Positions 22,479 through 29,987 of a stretch of DNA of 64,000 nt are shown piece after piece (position 1 is the first letter of the stretch; the number at the start of each line of letters is the position of its first letter). This DNA is from Kutzneria viridogrisea. Its GTDB lineage: Bacteria; Actinomycetota; Actinomycetes; Mycobacteriales; Pseudonocardiaceae. The position numbers were made by a program, and so were the translations under genes. The stretch spans positions 1,254,001 to 1,318,000 of the forward strand of contig JACJID010000002.1 in assembly GCA_014138725.1 (NCBI GenBank), in the 5' to 3' direction. Under the pieces are notes generated by a model. It made no database searches, was not told the DNA's origin, and was given only the letters and a program-made list of their open reading frames with translations.

Positions 22479-22834
22479 GCCGTGACCGCGGAAGGCGCCA
22501 GGTGAGCATCCCTCGACAGTCCACACCTCTCGCAGCGTGCAGCGTCATGGTCTGCCTCGCAGGAGTCATCGCGTGGACATGGACAGCGGATTGGCGCTGG
22601 GCCGCTACAGGGCTCGGCGGAATGCTCGCTGGCGGCGTCCTCGGCGCGGTATTCAACCAGCGCGCCCAGCGAGATGACCAGATGAGCATCAGTGACGTGG
22701 TGTCCACAGACGACTGCTGGCACGAGGAGGACACTGTCCACTGTGGCTGCGGGTTCTGGGCCTTCACCGATCCCGATCCACGGCGCCGGTTCGCGTCCTG
22801 GATGCGGCACCGCGACCACGACCACCACCTGTAG
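22475..22834 (+). CDS. membrane protein with Cys/His-rich tail
   Basis: A 119-residue protein with two membrane segments (AACSVMVCLAGVIAWTW and WAATGLGGMLAGGVLGAVF), followed by a cytoplasmic part with DDCWHEEDTVHCGCGFWAF, which has Cys and His in a zinc-binding-like arrangement. Start GTG 22,475 overlaps the previous stop; GTG 22,502 with GGAAGG upstream is the alternative. Confidence 0.55.
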   Translation: MSRDRGRRQVSIPRQSTPLAACSVMVCLAGVIAWTWTADWRWAATGLGGMLAGGVLGAVFNQRAQRDDQMSISDVVSTDDCWHEEDTVHCGCGFWAFTDPDPRRRFASWMRHRDHDHHL

Positions 22835-22848
22835 ATCGGAGCGGCCCA

Positions 22849-23553
22849 GTGACCACCCCCTGCACCGTAGCCCGGTGCAACGCTGGCGACGGACAACCCC
22901 GCGAGGCCGGGCATGGGCGGTGGGCCTGTGAGCCGTGCGTCCGCACTGCCCAACGCCACCTCCGCGAGATCGAGCACTATGTGACCGTGCTGCGGATCAT
23001 GCTCGGCCCGCTCCGGGGCCGCGGCGAACGCCGGGCACCGGGATTCGGCAGCCGGTCCCCGGGACGTGACAACGTCATCGTCGCCATGGACTACCGCAGC
23101 ACCTCGGACGTGTGCGGCCCCGATGACGAGGACAACCCGCCCCGCAGCATCCTGCGGACCCTGCACCACCTCAGCCGCCGCATCCGCGTTGAGCAGGATG
23201 TTCGGGAGCCTCTGAGCGAACCGACGATCGTGTCAGAGGTGGGCTACCTGCTCGGCGGAGTCGAGTGGTGCTCGCATCAGCCATGGGTGGCGGCGATCGT
23301 GGATGACATTCGCGAACTGCACGCACAGTGCCGACGCCTCGCAGGAGACCAGCCCGGACGCCCCATCGGTCGATGCCCCACCCTGCTGCCCACCGGCGAA
23401 TGCAGGATGCCACTCTACGTGCCCTCAGTCGGAGACTCGATCATCTGCCACAACCCGCGCTGCGGCCGAACGTGGCGGCGACCGGAATGGGAGCGGCTCG
23501 CGCTGCTGCTCACCACCCGGGCAACACCCACCCACGTGCGCCGCGCCGCGTGA
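22849..23553 (+). CDS. actinophage protein with two zinc-ribbon-like Cys clusters
   Basis: A 234-residue protein. The N-terminus has CTVARCNAGDGQ and WACEPCVRTAQRHLREIE, giving a four-Cys cluster. The C-terminus has GRCPTLLPTGECRMPLYVP, IICHNPRCGRTWRRPEW, a second cluster. This architecture is common in actinophage genomes and has no assigned activity. It precedes a small HTH gene by GTGA overlap. Confidence 0.65.
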   Translation: MTTPCTVARCNAGDGQPREAGHGRWACEPCVRTAQRHLREIEHYVTVLRIMLGPLRGRGERRAPGFGSRSPGRDNVIVAMDYRSTSDVCGPDDEDNPPRSILRTLHHLSRRIRVEQDVREPLSEPTIVSEVGYLLGGVEWCSHQPWVAAIVDDIRELHAQCRRLAGDQPGRPIGRCPTLLPTGECRMPLYVPSVGDSIICHNPRCGRTWRRPEWERLALLLTTRATPTHVRRAA

Positions 23554-23756
23554 CCAGCGAAGTCCGGCACTTGTTCACCCCGAGCGAAGCCGAGCGCGTG
23601 TTGCGGATCAAGGCATCCACGGTCCGTTCCTGGGCGCGGCGACGCCTGATCTGGTCCTACGGCATCAGCGACACCGGCAAACCCATGTACGACCGGGACG
23701 ACCTGATCAGGCTCCGTGACCGTGGCTGGCGCGCGCGCTCCCGGTCGGCAACTTGA
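23550..23756 (+). CDS. small MerR/excisionase-type HTH protein
   Basis: A 68-residue single-domain protein: LFTPSEAERVLRIKASTVRSWARRRLI, then ISDTGKPMYDRDDLIRLRDR. This is the winged-helix-like DNA-binding fold shared by MerR N-termini, helix_turn_helix_17 and phage excisionases. It could be a recombination directionality factor or a gene regulator. Distance from the integrase (19 kb) makes the excisionase idea open. Confidence 0.7.
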   Translation: MTSEVRHLFTPSEAERVLRIKASTVRSWARRRLIWSYGISDTGKPMYDRDDLIRLRDRGWRARSRSAT

Positions 23757-23904
23757 CAGGTCAGGTAACACGTGCAACGCTCACGATCATTGTGGCAGTC
23801 GTGTGTGGACACTCCCGCGGCAAGCCCGCAGTGATTCCGTGATCCCCTCGCCGTTCCTGCCGGATGCGTGCGTGCCCCCGTCGTGAGCCTTGCGAGGAGG
23901 CGGT

Positions 23905-25788
23905 GTGCGGCGCGTCATCTACGCTGGACTTACTGCCACCAACGCAGACGCCCGATATCAACTCCGGTCCAGTAGCCGTGTGGTCAACCTGCTCACCCGT
24001 GGAGCCGTCGCCGACGGGGTCACCGACGACCAGCCCGCGATCCAGGCAGCCGTCAACGCCGCCACCCCGGGCACCGTGCTGTACGCACCTGCCGGAACCT
24101 ACCTCCTGCGTGCTGGGATCAAGTGGAAGACAGGTGTCTCCCTGCTCGGTGACGGCGCCGGAGCCACGATCCTCAAGGGCAACAACGGCGGTCCGCTCGC
24201 CTCCGGGTTCTCGATCATCTACAACTACACCGACGGCTCCACCTCGGCGCCCTTGTCCGATATCACGTTCGCGAATTTCGAGGTCGACGGCGCCAACGTC
24301 ACTACGACGAGCTACGACGTCGGTTCCAAGGGGATCAACATCCTCTATATGAGGCGGGCACGGTTCCTGAACCTGTACGTCCATGACACCCTGGCCTCTG
24401 GTATTGGGTGTGATCAGCTGCTCGAATCGGTGATCGACGGGTGCGTGGTCGACCGTGCCGGGCGACAGAACTCCGGAACCCAGATCGGTGGCGCCGGGTT
24501 CGGCATCGGCACCGGGGCGTTCCAGGACATGCAACTGTCCATTACCAACTGTGTCGCCCGCGACTGCGGCACTCACGGCATCTTTTTCGAGCACCAGTTC
24601 TCCGGCACGCCGACCCTGTCCCGCGGCATCAGGGTCGCCCACTGCTACGTCTCGGGCAACCAGTACGGCATCAGCGACTGGGGCACAGAGGGACTGATCG
24701 TCACCGGCTGCCAGATGATCGCCAACCGCCGACACGGGTTCTACGTCTCCGGCGAAGGCGTCGCCGGGATCGCCGGACACAGCGGCATCGTCGCCTCATG
24801 CGTGATCGACTCCAACACGCTCGACGGCGTGTCCATCGGGGACAGTGCAACCGGGCGCTACACGTTGCGCGGCAACCGGATCAGCAGCAACGGACAGTAC
24901 GGCGTGCACTACATCAACGTCACGCAGGCCAGTACCGTCGCGCTGCTGGAGCACGTGGTGTCCGAGAACGATGTCCAACTCAACGCCCTGGACGGTATTC
25001 GCGTGGACGCGCCGCTCACGGACGCGCACGTGAACCAGAATCGCTTGCGTAACAACGGGCTTCAGAGCGCCGCTGCGGACTCGGGTACTGCCTCCGCTGT
25101 CACCGCGATCACGCTCACTGACTCCGCTAAAACGTGGCTTCTGGACGCTCACAAGGGAAAGACAGTCACTGTCGGCGCGGTCACCGCCACTGTGGTCAGC
25201 AACACCGCCACCACGCTCACTCTCGCCGCGGCACGCAGCGGCTCCGCCTGGTCTGGTGCCACACCGAGCGCTGGCGCGAGCTACACCCTGCCCGCCGCGG
25301 CGTCCCGTCGATGCGGCATCCAGATCACCGCGGGCACCAGCCATCTACTGGTGCGGGGGAACCGTGTTCACGACAACCTGAACAACAACAGCTCGTACGG
25401 ATCCGCGCGGCGCCAGCAGTACGCGCTGTCCACCACCAGCACCGGGACGTTGTCCGCGTGCCAGATCGAGGGCAATGACGTCCTCGGCAACCTCTCGGGC
25501 ACGTTCCTGTTCGACACCGCACCGAGCGGCGGCTACTACGTGCGCTGGAATTCGAACTACAACCCGCGCGGCATCGTCACCCCGCCCAGCGTCCCGGCGT
25601 CCGGTGTCGCGACGTCGAACACCTTCGGCGCTGACGCAACAGTGTTCGTGACCGGCGGTGCCGTGACCTCGATCGCAGTCAACAGCACCGCCACGGGCCT
25701 CACCAGCGGCGCGATTCCCTTGGGACCGAACGCATCCATCACGATCACGTACAGTTCAGCGCCCTCATGGCAGTGGTACATAGGGTGA
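23905..25788 (+). CDS. parallel beta-helix tailspike / pectate-lyase-like receptor-binding protein
   Basis: A 627-residue protein starting at a GTG with AGGAGG four bases upstream. The N-terminal VVNLLTRGAVADGVTDDQPAIQAAVNA block is the head of the pectate-lyase-3 type fold. Successive beta-helix coils follow, each with N-rich turns (GNQYGISDWGTEGLIVTGCQ, NRRHGFYVSGE, NSNTLDGVSIGD-like, NRISSNGQYGVHYI). Residues about 395-465 contain an inserted strand-rich module (SAVTAITLTDSAKTWLL...). Such proteins bind or cleave cell-surface glycans. It is displaced about 25 kb from the tail operon. Confidence 0.8.
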   Translation: MRRVIYAGLTATNADARYQLRSSSRVVNLLTRGAVADGVTDDQPAIQAAVNAATPGTVLYAPAGTYLLRAGIKWKTGVSLLGDGAGATILKGNNGGPLASGFSIIYNYTDGSTSAPLSDITFANFEVDGANVTTTSYDVGSKGINILYMRRARFLNLYVHDTLASGIGCDQLLESVIDGCVVDRAGRQNSGTQIGGAGFGIGTGAFQDMQLSITNCVARDCGTHGIFFEHQFSGTPTLSRGIRVAHCYVSGNQYGISDWGTEGLIVTGCQMIANRRHGFYVSGEGVAGIAGHSGIVASCVIDSNTLDGVSIGDSATGRYTLRGNRISSNGQYGVHYINVTQASTVALLEHVVSENDVQLNALDGIRVDAPLTDAHVNQNRLRNNGLQSAAADSGTASAVTAITLTDSAKTWLLDAHKGKTVTVGAVTATVVSNTATTLTLAAARSGSAWSGATPSAGASYTLPAAASRRCGIQITAGTSHLLVRGNRVHDNLNNNSSYGSARRQQYALSTTSTGTLSACQIEGNDVLGNLSGTFLFDTAPSGGYYVRWNSNYNPRGIVTPPSVPASGVATSNTFGADATVFVTGGAVTSIAVNSTATGLTSGAIPLGPNASITITYSSAPSWQWYIG

Positions 25789-25798
25789 GGGGGAGCCG

Positions 25799-26200
25799 GT
25801 GAGACGCGTCCTCTACGCCCCGCCCACGCCGGTCATCCGCAACCAAACCAGTGGGATCCTTACACCCGCAGCCGCGGCGGGCACTCCCGGATCCCCGCGC
25901 ACCATCACCGCGAGCGGACACGGCTACAGCATCGCCCACCAAATCGCCGTGACCTTCAATGGGGCTTTCAACGCCGAGACGGTGACGGCACTAGTAACTC
26001 TCACGTTCACTGATGGGACAACCACCGCACCGTTCGGGCTCGCTGCGTCCGCCCCTGGCACCTCCGGCGTTTCCAGCAACGACATCGCGTATCTGATGCC
26101 GGACAAGTGCCTTATCGCCAGTGTCACCGCGACCGTGCAGTCCACCCGCGACACCAGCGCCGTCACGGCCACGATGCGCGTCACTGCCACCCAGGTCTAG
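25799..26200 (+). CDS. beta-rich virion-associated-type protein
   Basis: A 133-residue protein, GTG start ten bases after the tailspike stop. It is strand-rich with Thr, Ala and Val (ETVTALVTLTFTDGTTTAPF, ASVTATVQSTRDTSAVTATM). It starts RRVLYAPPTP, and its opening resembles the tailspike's first residues (RRVIYAGLT), hinting at a shared attachment motif. Probably a minor virion or tail-decoration protein. Confidence 0.5.
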   Translation: MRRVLYAPPTPVIRNQTSGILTPAAAAGTPGSPRTITASGHGYSIAHQIAVTFNGAFNAETVTALVTLTFTDGTTTAPFGLAASAPGTSGVSSNDIAYLMPDKCLIASVTATVQSTRDTSAVTATMRVTATQV

Positions 26201-26237
26201 ACCGCCACGTCCGGCCCGAACGGAACGAGGAGCCCTC

Positions 26238-26528
26238 ATGCCCACCGTCCCCGCCGGACAGATCGGCGCCCACAACCTGACGCTCACCGCAAACACCGTG
26301 ACCGAAGTGGACTTCGCAGACGACGTGGACACGGTCGAAGTGCTCAGCGACGGTACCGCGCCCGTGTACGTCACCGTGGACGGCTCCAGCCCCACCGTGG
26401 GCGGCGCGAACTGCTACCTCCTCCCCGCCGCCATCGGCGCCAAGGAGCTCCACCCGCCGACCGCGGGCGGAACCGTGGTCAAGCTCATCTCTGCCGGGAC
26501 TCCAACCGTGTCGGTCGCCAAGGTGTGA
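26238..26528 (+). CDS. small beta-rich virion-associated-type protein
   Basis: A 96-residue protein with GAGGAG upstream of the ATG. It consists of short strands (VDTVEVLSDGTAPVYVTVDG) and a VVKLISAGTPTVSVAK ending, like small decoration proteins found next to capsid or tail genes. Function inferred only from composition and neighbours. Confidence 0.5.
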   Translation: MPTVPAGQIGAHNLTLTANTVTEVDFADDVDTVEVLSDGTAPVYVTVDGSSPTVGGANCYLLPAAIGAKELHPPTAGGTVVKLISAGTPTVSVAKV

Positions 26529-26749
26529 CCGTGGGAACGACTGTGCTCAACGTCCCGCTCCGCCCAGTACACGTCCCGTGCCCCTGCTGCGGGCTGCCAA
26601 TCGAGGTCCGACTCATCGCCGCGATGACAGGCATGGACGCGTCTACCGCGCTGCCCACCGTCCGCGGCCGGGTGGAAACCGAGTACAGCCACGCGTGCCG
26701 GGCCACCGTCGGCGCCGGGGAGGCGATGCCCAATGGTCGCCGGACGTGA
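26525..26749 (+). CDS. small CxxC protein
   Basis: A 74-residue protein from a GTG overlapping the previous stop. It holds HVPCPCCGLPIEVRL near the N-terminus and one later Cys and His (YSHACRATV), a minimal zinc-ribbon pattern. Overlaps the next gene by 17 bp. Confidence 0.5.
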   Translation: MTVGTTVLNVPLRPVHVPCPCCGLPIEVRLIAAMTGMDASTALPTVRGRVETEYSHACRATVGAGEAMPNGRRT

Positions 26750-27002
26750 GGCCACCCCACAAGACGCGGCGAACACCGCGCGCCTGATGCACTACTGGGC
26801 GCACGGGGAAGGCGCCGACGAGATCGATTGGGACACCCCTGGCGACTACAACCGGTGCCTGGTGGCTCTCGGCCGCTACGTGGGTCCCGGCCAGGTCCAC
26901 GGGCTGTGCCAGCACCTGCACATCATGGCCACCGGGGCACCCGCCGGACACGCGCCGGGCGAGCAGGCAGCAGCAGGAGCCAAGCACAAGGGGAAGACAT
27001 GA
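26733..27002 (+). CDS. conserved actinophage hypothetical protein
   Basis: An 89-residue protein of a widely conserved actinophage type: TPQDAANTARLMHYWAHGEG, then DWDTPGDYNRCLVALGRYV and GLCQHLHIMATGAPAGH. It is commonly found shortly before HNH and terminase genes. Role unknown. Confidence 0.65.
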   Translation: MVAGREATPQDAANTARLMHYWAHGEGADEIDWDTPGDYNRCLVALGRYVGPGQVHGLCQHLHIMATGAPAGHAPGEQAAAGAKHKGKT

Positions 27003-27223
27003 CCACCGACCGCGACGAGCCCCGCCTCTTCTGGCTCGACCGACGCCAGGACGTCTCGGGCATCAGCGGCACCGGGCGAATTGCCGACGGCGTCCAGTGG
27101 CCCGATGGGACCGTGACGCTCCGCTGGCGCGGCCCACACGCGTCCGTGGCGCACTGGTCCAGCCTCGCCGACGTGGACGCCATCCACGGCCACAACGGCG
27201 CCACACGGATCGTCTGGGCCTGA
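26999..27223 (+). CDS. conserved actinophage hypothetical protein
   Basis: A 74-residue protein with the recurring motif FWLDRRQDVSGISGTGRIAD and VTLRWRGPHASVAHWSSL. It is a small beta-rich protein often found near terminase regions. Overlaps the previous stop by ATGA. Confidence 0.65.
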   Translation: MTTDRDEPRLFWLDRRQDVSGISGTGRIADGVQWPDGTVTLRWRGPHASVAHWSSLADVDAIHGHNGATRIVWA

Positions 27224-27243
27224 CTACGGGGGGAGGTGCCGCG

Positions 27244-27555
27244 ATGTCCGGTCACTGGACAGGCAGCACACGCGGGGCACGACTCCCCGCTGACTGGCGC
27301 TCAGCGGTCCGTCCGCGGATCCTCGCCCGAGACTGCGGCATCTGCTACTTGTGCGGGCAGCCTGGGGCCGACACGGTCGACCACGTACACCACGGCGATG
27401 ACCACCGTGACGAGAACCTCGCCGCCGTGCACGACGCCGCGTGGCCGCACTGCCACCGATACAAGTCGAGCGGGGAAGGCAACGCCGCGCGCTGGCGAGT
27501 CAGGGAACGCCGCGCCGCCGAGCCGCACCCCGGAACCGTACGCGCCCGCGAGTAG
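27244..27555 (+). CDS. HNH endonuclease
   Basis: A 103-residue HNH nuclease. Visible elements: WRSAVRPRILARDCGICYLC (first zinc CxxC), DTVDHVHHGDDHRDENLAAV (HNH His and the DDHxxxNL block), and HCHRYKSSGEG (final His). In tailed phages such proteins sit beside terminase and help the packaging motor cut or resolve DNA. The minus-strand gene's C-terminal tail overlaps its last 56 bp. Confidence 0.88.
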   Translation: MSGHWTGSTRGARLPADWRSAVRPRILARDCGICYLCGQPGADTVDHVHHGDDHRDENLAAVHDAAWPHCHRYKSSGEGNAARWRVRERRAAEPHPGTVRARE

Positions 27556-28201
27556 AACGCCCCCGCTGCTGCGAGCACGGCCGCTGCGAACGAACCCGGA
27601 CAACAGGCCGGATCCGCACCACAGTTGAACAGCGGGACACAGTCACCTGGCGGCGAGGCGCAGGCATGACGACGGCCAGCTTCCCTAACGACGCCGCAAC
27701 CTGCTTCTGGTAGCCGATACCAGGAGCCGCCTCGTACACGTCATGGACCAGCAGCCACCCCGTGACCACGTCCCAATCGTTGACCAGGTCCACCGCCGCC
27801 GATAACCGGGCCAGGTAGGCGCGCGGCAGGAAGCCGAACAACTCCCACTCGCCACCCTCTGACACGAGCGCAGCGACCTGCGCCGCCAGCTCGGCGGCCG
27901 TGATCGAGTCCGGCGAGGTCATCGTGACGTCGTACGGGGACAGCACCTGGTCGAGGTCCACCAGCCCGTAACGTGCCGACAAGATCATGACACGCGTCGT
28001 GACAGCACACTCCAGTGCAGTGGCCTCCGCTTCCAGCCGCACCGCCGCCAGCACCTGACGAAACGCAGACCCGGTGTAGAGGTCACGCGCCGGGGCAGCG
28101 TGGTCCAGCTTCGCGCCGCCACACGGCACGATGAACAACTTGACCTCCGCGCCCATATCCCGGATCCCTTGAATCGGTGGAATCAGCTTCACTCTGTCCA
28201 T
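27500..28201 (-). CDS. DUF6884-like protein, lone minus-strand gene in the late region
   Basis: A 233-residue frame. The first about 175 residues match the DUF6884 look: VKLFIVPCGGAKLDHAAPAR, DLYTGSAFRQVLAAV, RVMILSARYGLVDLDQVL, PYDVTM, and GIGYQKQVAASLG. This family is frequent on mobile elements and may be nucleic-acid or nucleotide related. The last about 50 residues are Arg-rich low complexity and run into the convergent HNH gene, as if the normal stop was lost. Start candidates are 28,255, 28,201 and 28,156; none has a strong ribosome-binding site. It could be lysogen-expressed. The DUF number is from memory. Confidence 0.65.
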   Translation of the reverse strand: MDRVKLIPPIQGIRDMGAEVKLFIVPCGGAKLDHAAPARDLYTGSAFRQVLAAVRLEAEATALECAVTTRVMILSARYGLVDLDQVLSPYDVTMTSPDSITAAELAAQVAALVSEGGEWELFGFLPRAYLARLSAAVDLVNDWDVVTGWLLVHDVYEAAPGIGYQKQVAASLGKLAVVMPAPRRQVTVSRCSTVVRIRPVVRVRSQRPCSQQRGRSTRGRVRFRGAARRRGVP

Positions 28202-28343
28202 CGTTCTGACACCAAGATGTGTTACACACCAACCGAATCCGGTCGCTGGTGACATGAAACCAACGGATACTCACCTTCCGTTGACGACACCAGTCGACCC
28301 GGCCCAATCACCCAACTGCCCGACAAAAATCCCACCCAGGGAG

Positions 28344-28372
28344 TTGCCTTCTTCGGTTGGATGGCATATAAT
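28344..28372 (+). promoter_or_regulatory. consensus sigma-70 promoter for the late operon
   Basis: TTGCCT (28,344-28,349) and a perfect TATAAT (28,367-28,372) are separated by exactly 17 bp. Nothing else in the window matches the vegetative consensus this well. It points rightwards into the primase-like, terminase and modification genes, with a leader of about 240 bases before the ATG at 28,622. Confidence 0.7.
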
Positions 28373-28621
28373 GCGCCCACCCTCAACCCCCCTTGGCGGG
28401 GTCTCCGCCTACCGGGAGATGCTGCCGACGAGGCTGCGTAGGAAACGGATTTGAACCCCGCTGGCGAACGCTGAGGTCCGCGCTGCGCGCCGAGCGGTGG
28501 ATATCCGGGGTGTTGGGACCCCTGTTTTGCCGAGGGCGATCTGAGCGCTTCGCCGGATCGTGACAAAGCATTTCCGCAGGTCAGCGCCCTATTCGCGTTG
28601 CATCGGGCGTAAACTGGGGTC
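28373..28621 (+). other. long untranslated leader of the late operon
   Basis: About 240 bases lie between the consensus promoter and the first late gene. The leader contains GC-rich pairing segments such as CCCC-TTGGC-GGGG (near 28,388) and no supported gene. A leader this long between a strong promoter and late genes could host antitermination or attenuation. I found no riboswitch signature that I recognise. Confidence 0.45.
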
Positions 28622-29230
28622 ATGGCGGTTTTGGTGTGTGAGCAGTGCGACCGGCCGTTGCCGATCATGTCGCGCAAGGGCACCCGGTTCTGTGGGAGCA
28701 CGTGCCGCAGCCGCGTTCACCGGGCGCAGCGCGCCGCCGCGGCGGCCGAGCACCAGCGCGAGCTGCCCGCCGAGCTGACCGAGCTGCGCCGCTGGATCAC
28801 GCACACGCCCGGCAGGGTCCCGCTCACCTCGTCGGGGCGGCTTGCCTCAGCGACAGACCCGGCCACCTGGGGCAAGTTCGCCGATGTGGCCCAGCTCGAC
28901 CGCCGCGGGTTCGTGCTCACCGCGGGGGACGGCATCGTGTGTGTGGACCTGGATCACTGCCTGTCCGGCGGCGTGCTGGCCCCGTGGGCGGCCGAGATCC
29001 TCGCCCACTGTCCCCGGACCTACGTTGAGGTGTCCGCCAGTGGGACGGGGCTGCACATCTGGGGACGGGGCAGGGTGCTGTCAGGGCGCCGTATCCGCCG
29101 CGGTGGGCGGCACATCGAGGTGTACGGGCACGCTCGGTACATCGCAGTGACCGGAAACCGATTCCGTCGGTCTCCGAGCAGTCTCGCTGATCTGTCCGGG
29201 CTGGTGCCGGAGTTGCTCGCCGCCTGTTGA
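28622..29230 (+). CDS. small primase-polymerase (AEP/PriPol)-like protein with zinc-ribbon N-terminus
   Basis: A 202-residue protein. The N-terminus has CEQCDRPLPIMSRKG and FCGSTCRSRVHRAQR, a four-Cys zinc ribbon. The rest has the AEP primase core: FVLTAGDGIVCVDLDHCL (catalytic D-x-D), TYVEVSASGTGLHIWGRG (SxSGxGxH) and HIEVYGHARYIAVTGNR. A helicase domain is missing. It is the second AEP domain in this phage, after the fusion at 14,785, and sits at the start of the late operon next to terminase, where its job is unknown. Confidence 0.78.
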   Translation: MAVLVCEQCDRPLPIMSRKGTRFCGSTCRSRVHRAQRAAAAAEHQRELPAELTELRRWITHTPGRVPLTSSGRLASATDPATWGKFADVAQLDRRGFVLTAGDGIVCVDLDHCLSGGVLAPWAAEILAHCPRTYVEVSASGTGLHIWGRGRVLSGRRIRRGGRHIEVYGHARYIAVTGNRFRRSPSSLADLSGLVPELLAAC

Positions 29231-29276
29231 CGAGGCGTTCTCTGTCGGTTCGCTCGCGTCGTACCGGGGGTGAGTC

Positions 29277-29987
29277 GTGCCTGTCACCGGCCGCAAGCCC
29301 AAGCCCGAGGGGCAGCGACGCAACCGCGTTAAGCCGACATACCAATGGGTCGAGGTCGTTGACGAGCCCTACAGCGGCGAGGTCCCCGAACTGCCCGCGC
29401 AACCGCGCTGCTCCGATGGGCCACCGCCCCCGGCGCCGTCCCGCCCGCTCGGACGGATGGGAACCGCGCTGTGGGAACGCACCTGGCGCACCGCGGGATC
29501 CGTGCCGGTCGACGCTGAAGCCCTGTTGGTGCTGTGTGAACAGATGGACGAACGTGTTGCGCTCCGTGTGAAGGTGTTGCAGGAAGGAGACTGGCGTACC
29601 CGGGCGGCGTTGCGCGCCGTTGATCAACAGGTCGTTGCCGGGCTGAACGCCCTCGGGCTGGTCGCGTCCCGGTCAATTCCCCCGGAGTGGCCGGAGGAAA
29701 CGCTGCGCTGGTGGGACGAGGTGTCGCGTATGCCGCACTGTGTGCTGTGGACGCCCAGCGATTGGCAGTTCGCGCTCGACACGGCACGGGTTGCCGCGGC
29801 GTTCCACGCTGGAGATGTGAGGGTCGCGACCGAACTGCGGCAGCGTGAACGGATCCTCGGGACGACCGCGGATGCGCGCCGGGATCTCCGGATCCGCTAC
29901 ACCGAGCCTCCCTCGGAAACTTCGGAGTCGGCGACGGTGACCGCGATGGACGCATACCGGCGGATGGCCGCGGGCGAGCACGCGTGA
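29277..29987 (+). CDS. terS: terminase small subunit
   Basis: A 236-residue protein starting with a GTG: VTGRKPKPEGQRRNR, a basic N-terminus typical of P27-like small terminases, then RPLGRMGTALWERTWRT, and a helical oligomerisation part with ALLVLCEQMDERVALR. The small subunit recognises the packaging site and recruits the large subunit. In this phage the large subunit is 5 kb further on, with the modification cassette inserted between them. Confidence 0.75.
   Translation: MPVTGRKPKPEGQRRNRVKPTYQWVEVVDEPYSGEVPELPAQPRCSDGPPPPAPSRPLGRMGTALWERTWRTAGSVPVDAEALLVLCEQMDERVALRVKVLQEGDWRTRAALRAVDQQVVAGLNALGLVASRSIPPEWPEETLRWWDEVSRMPHCVLWTPSDWQFALDTARVAAAFHAGDVRVATELRQRERILGTTADARRDLRIRYTEPPSETSESATVTAMDAYRRMAAGEHA

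Noticed and set aside
28430-28470. tRNA on the minus strand suggested by GGATTTGAACCCC
   Set aside because: A T-loop-like sequence is present, but the T stem has two mismatches and no acceptor or D-arm partner can be found.
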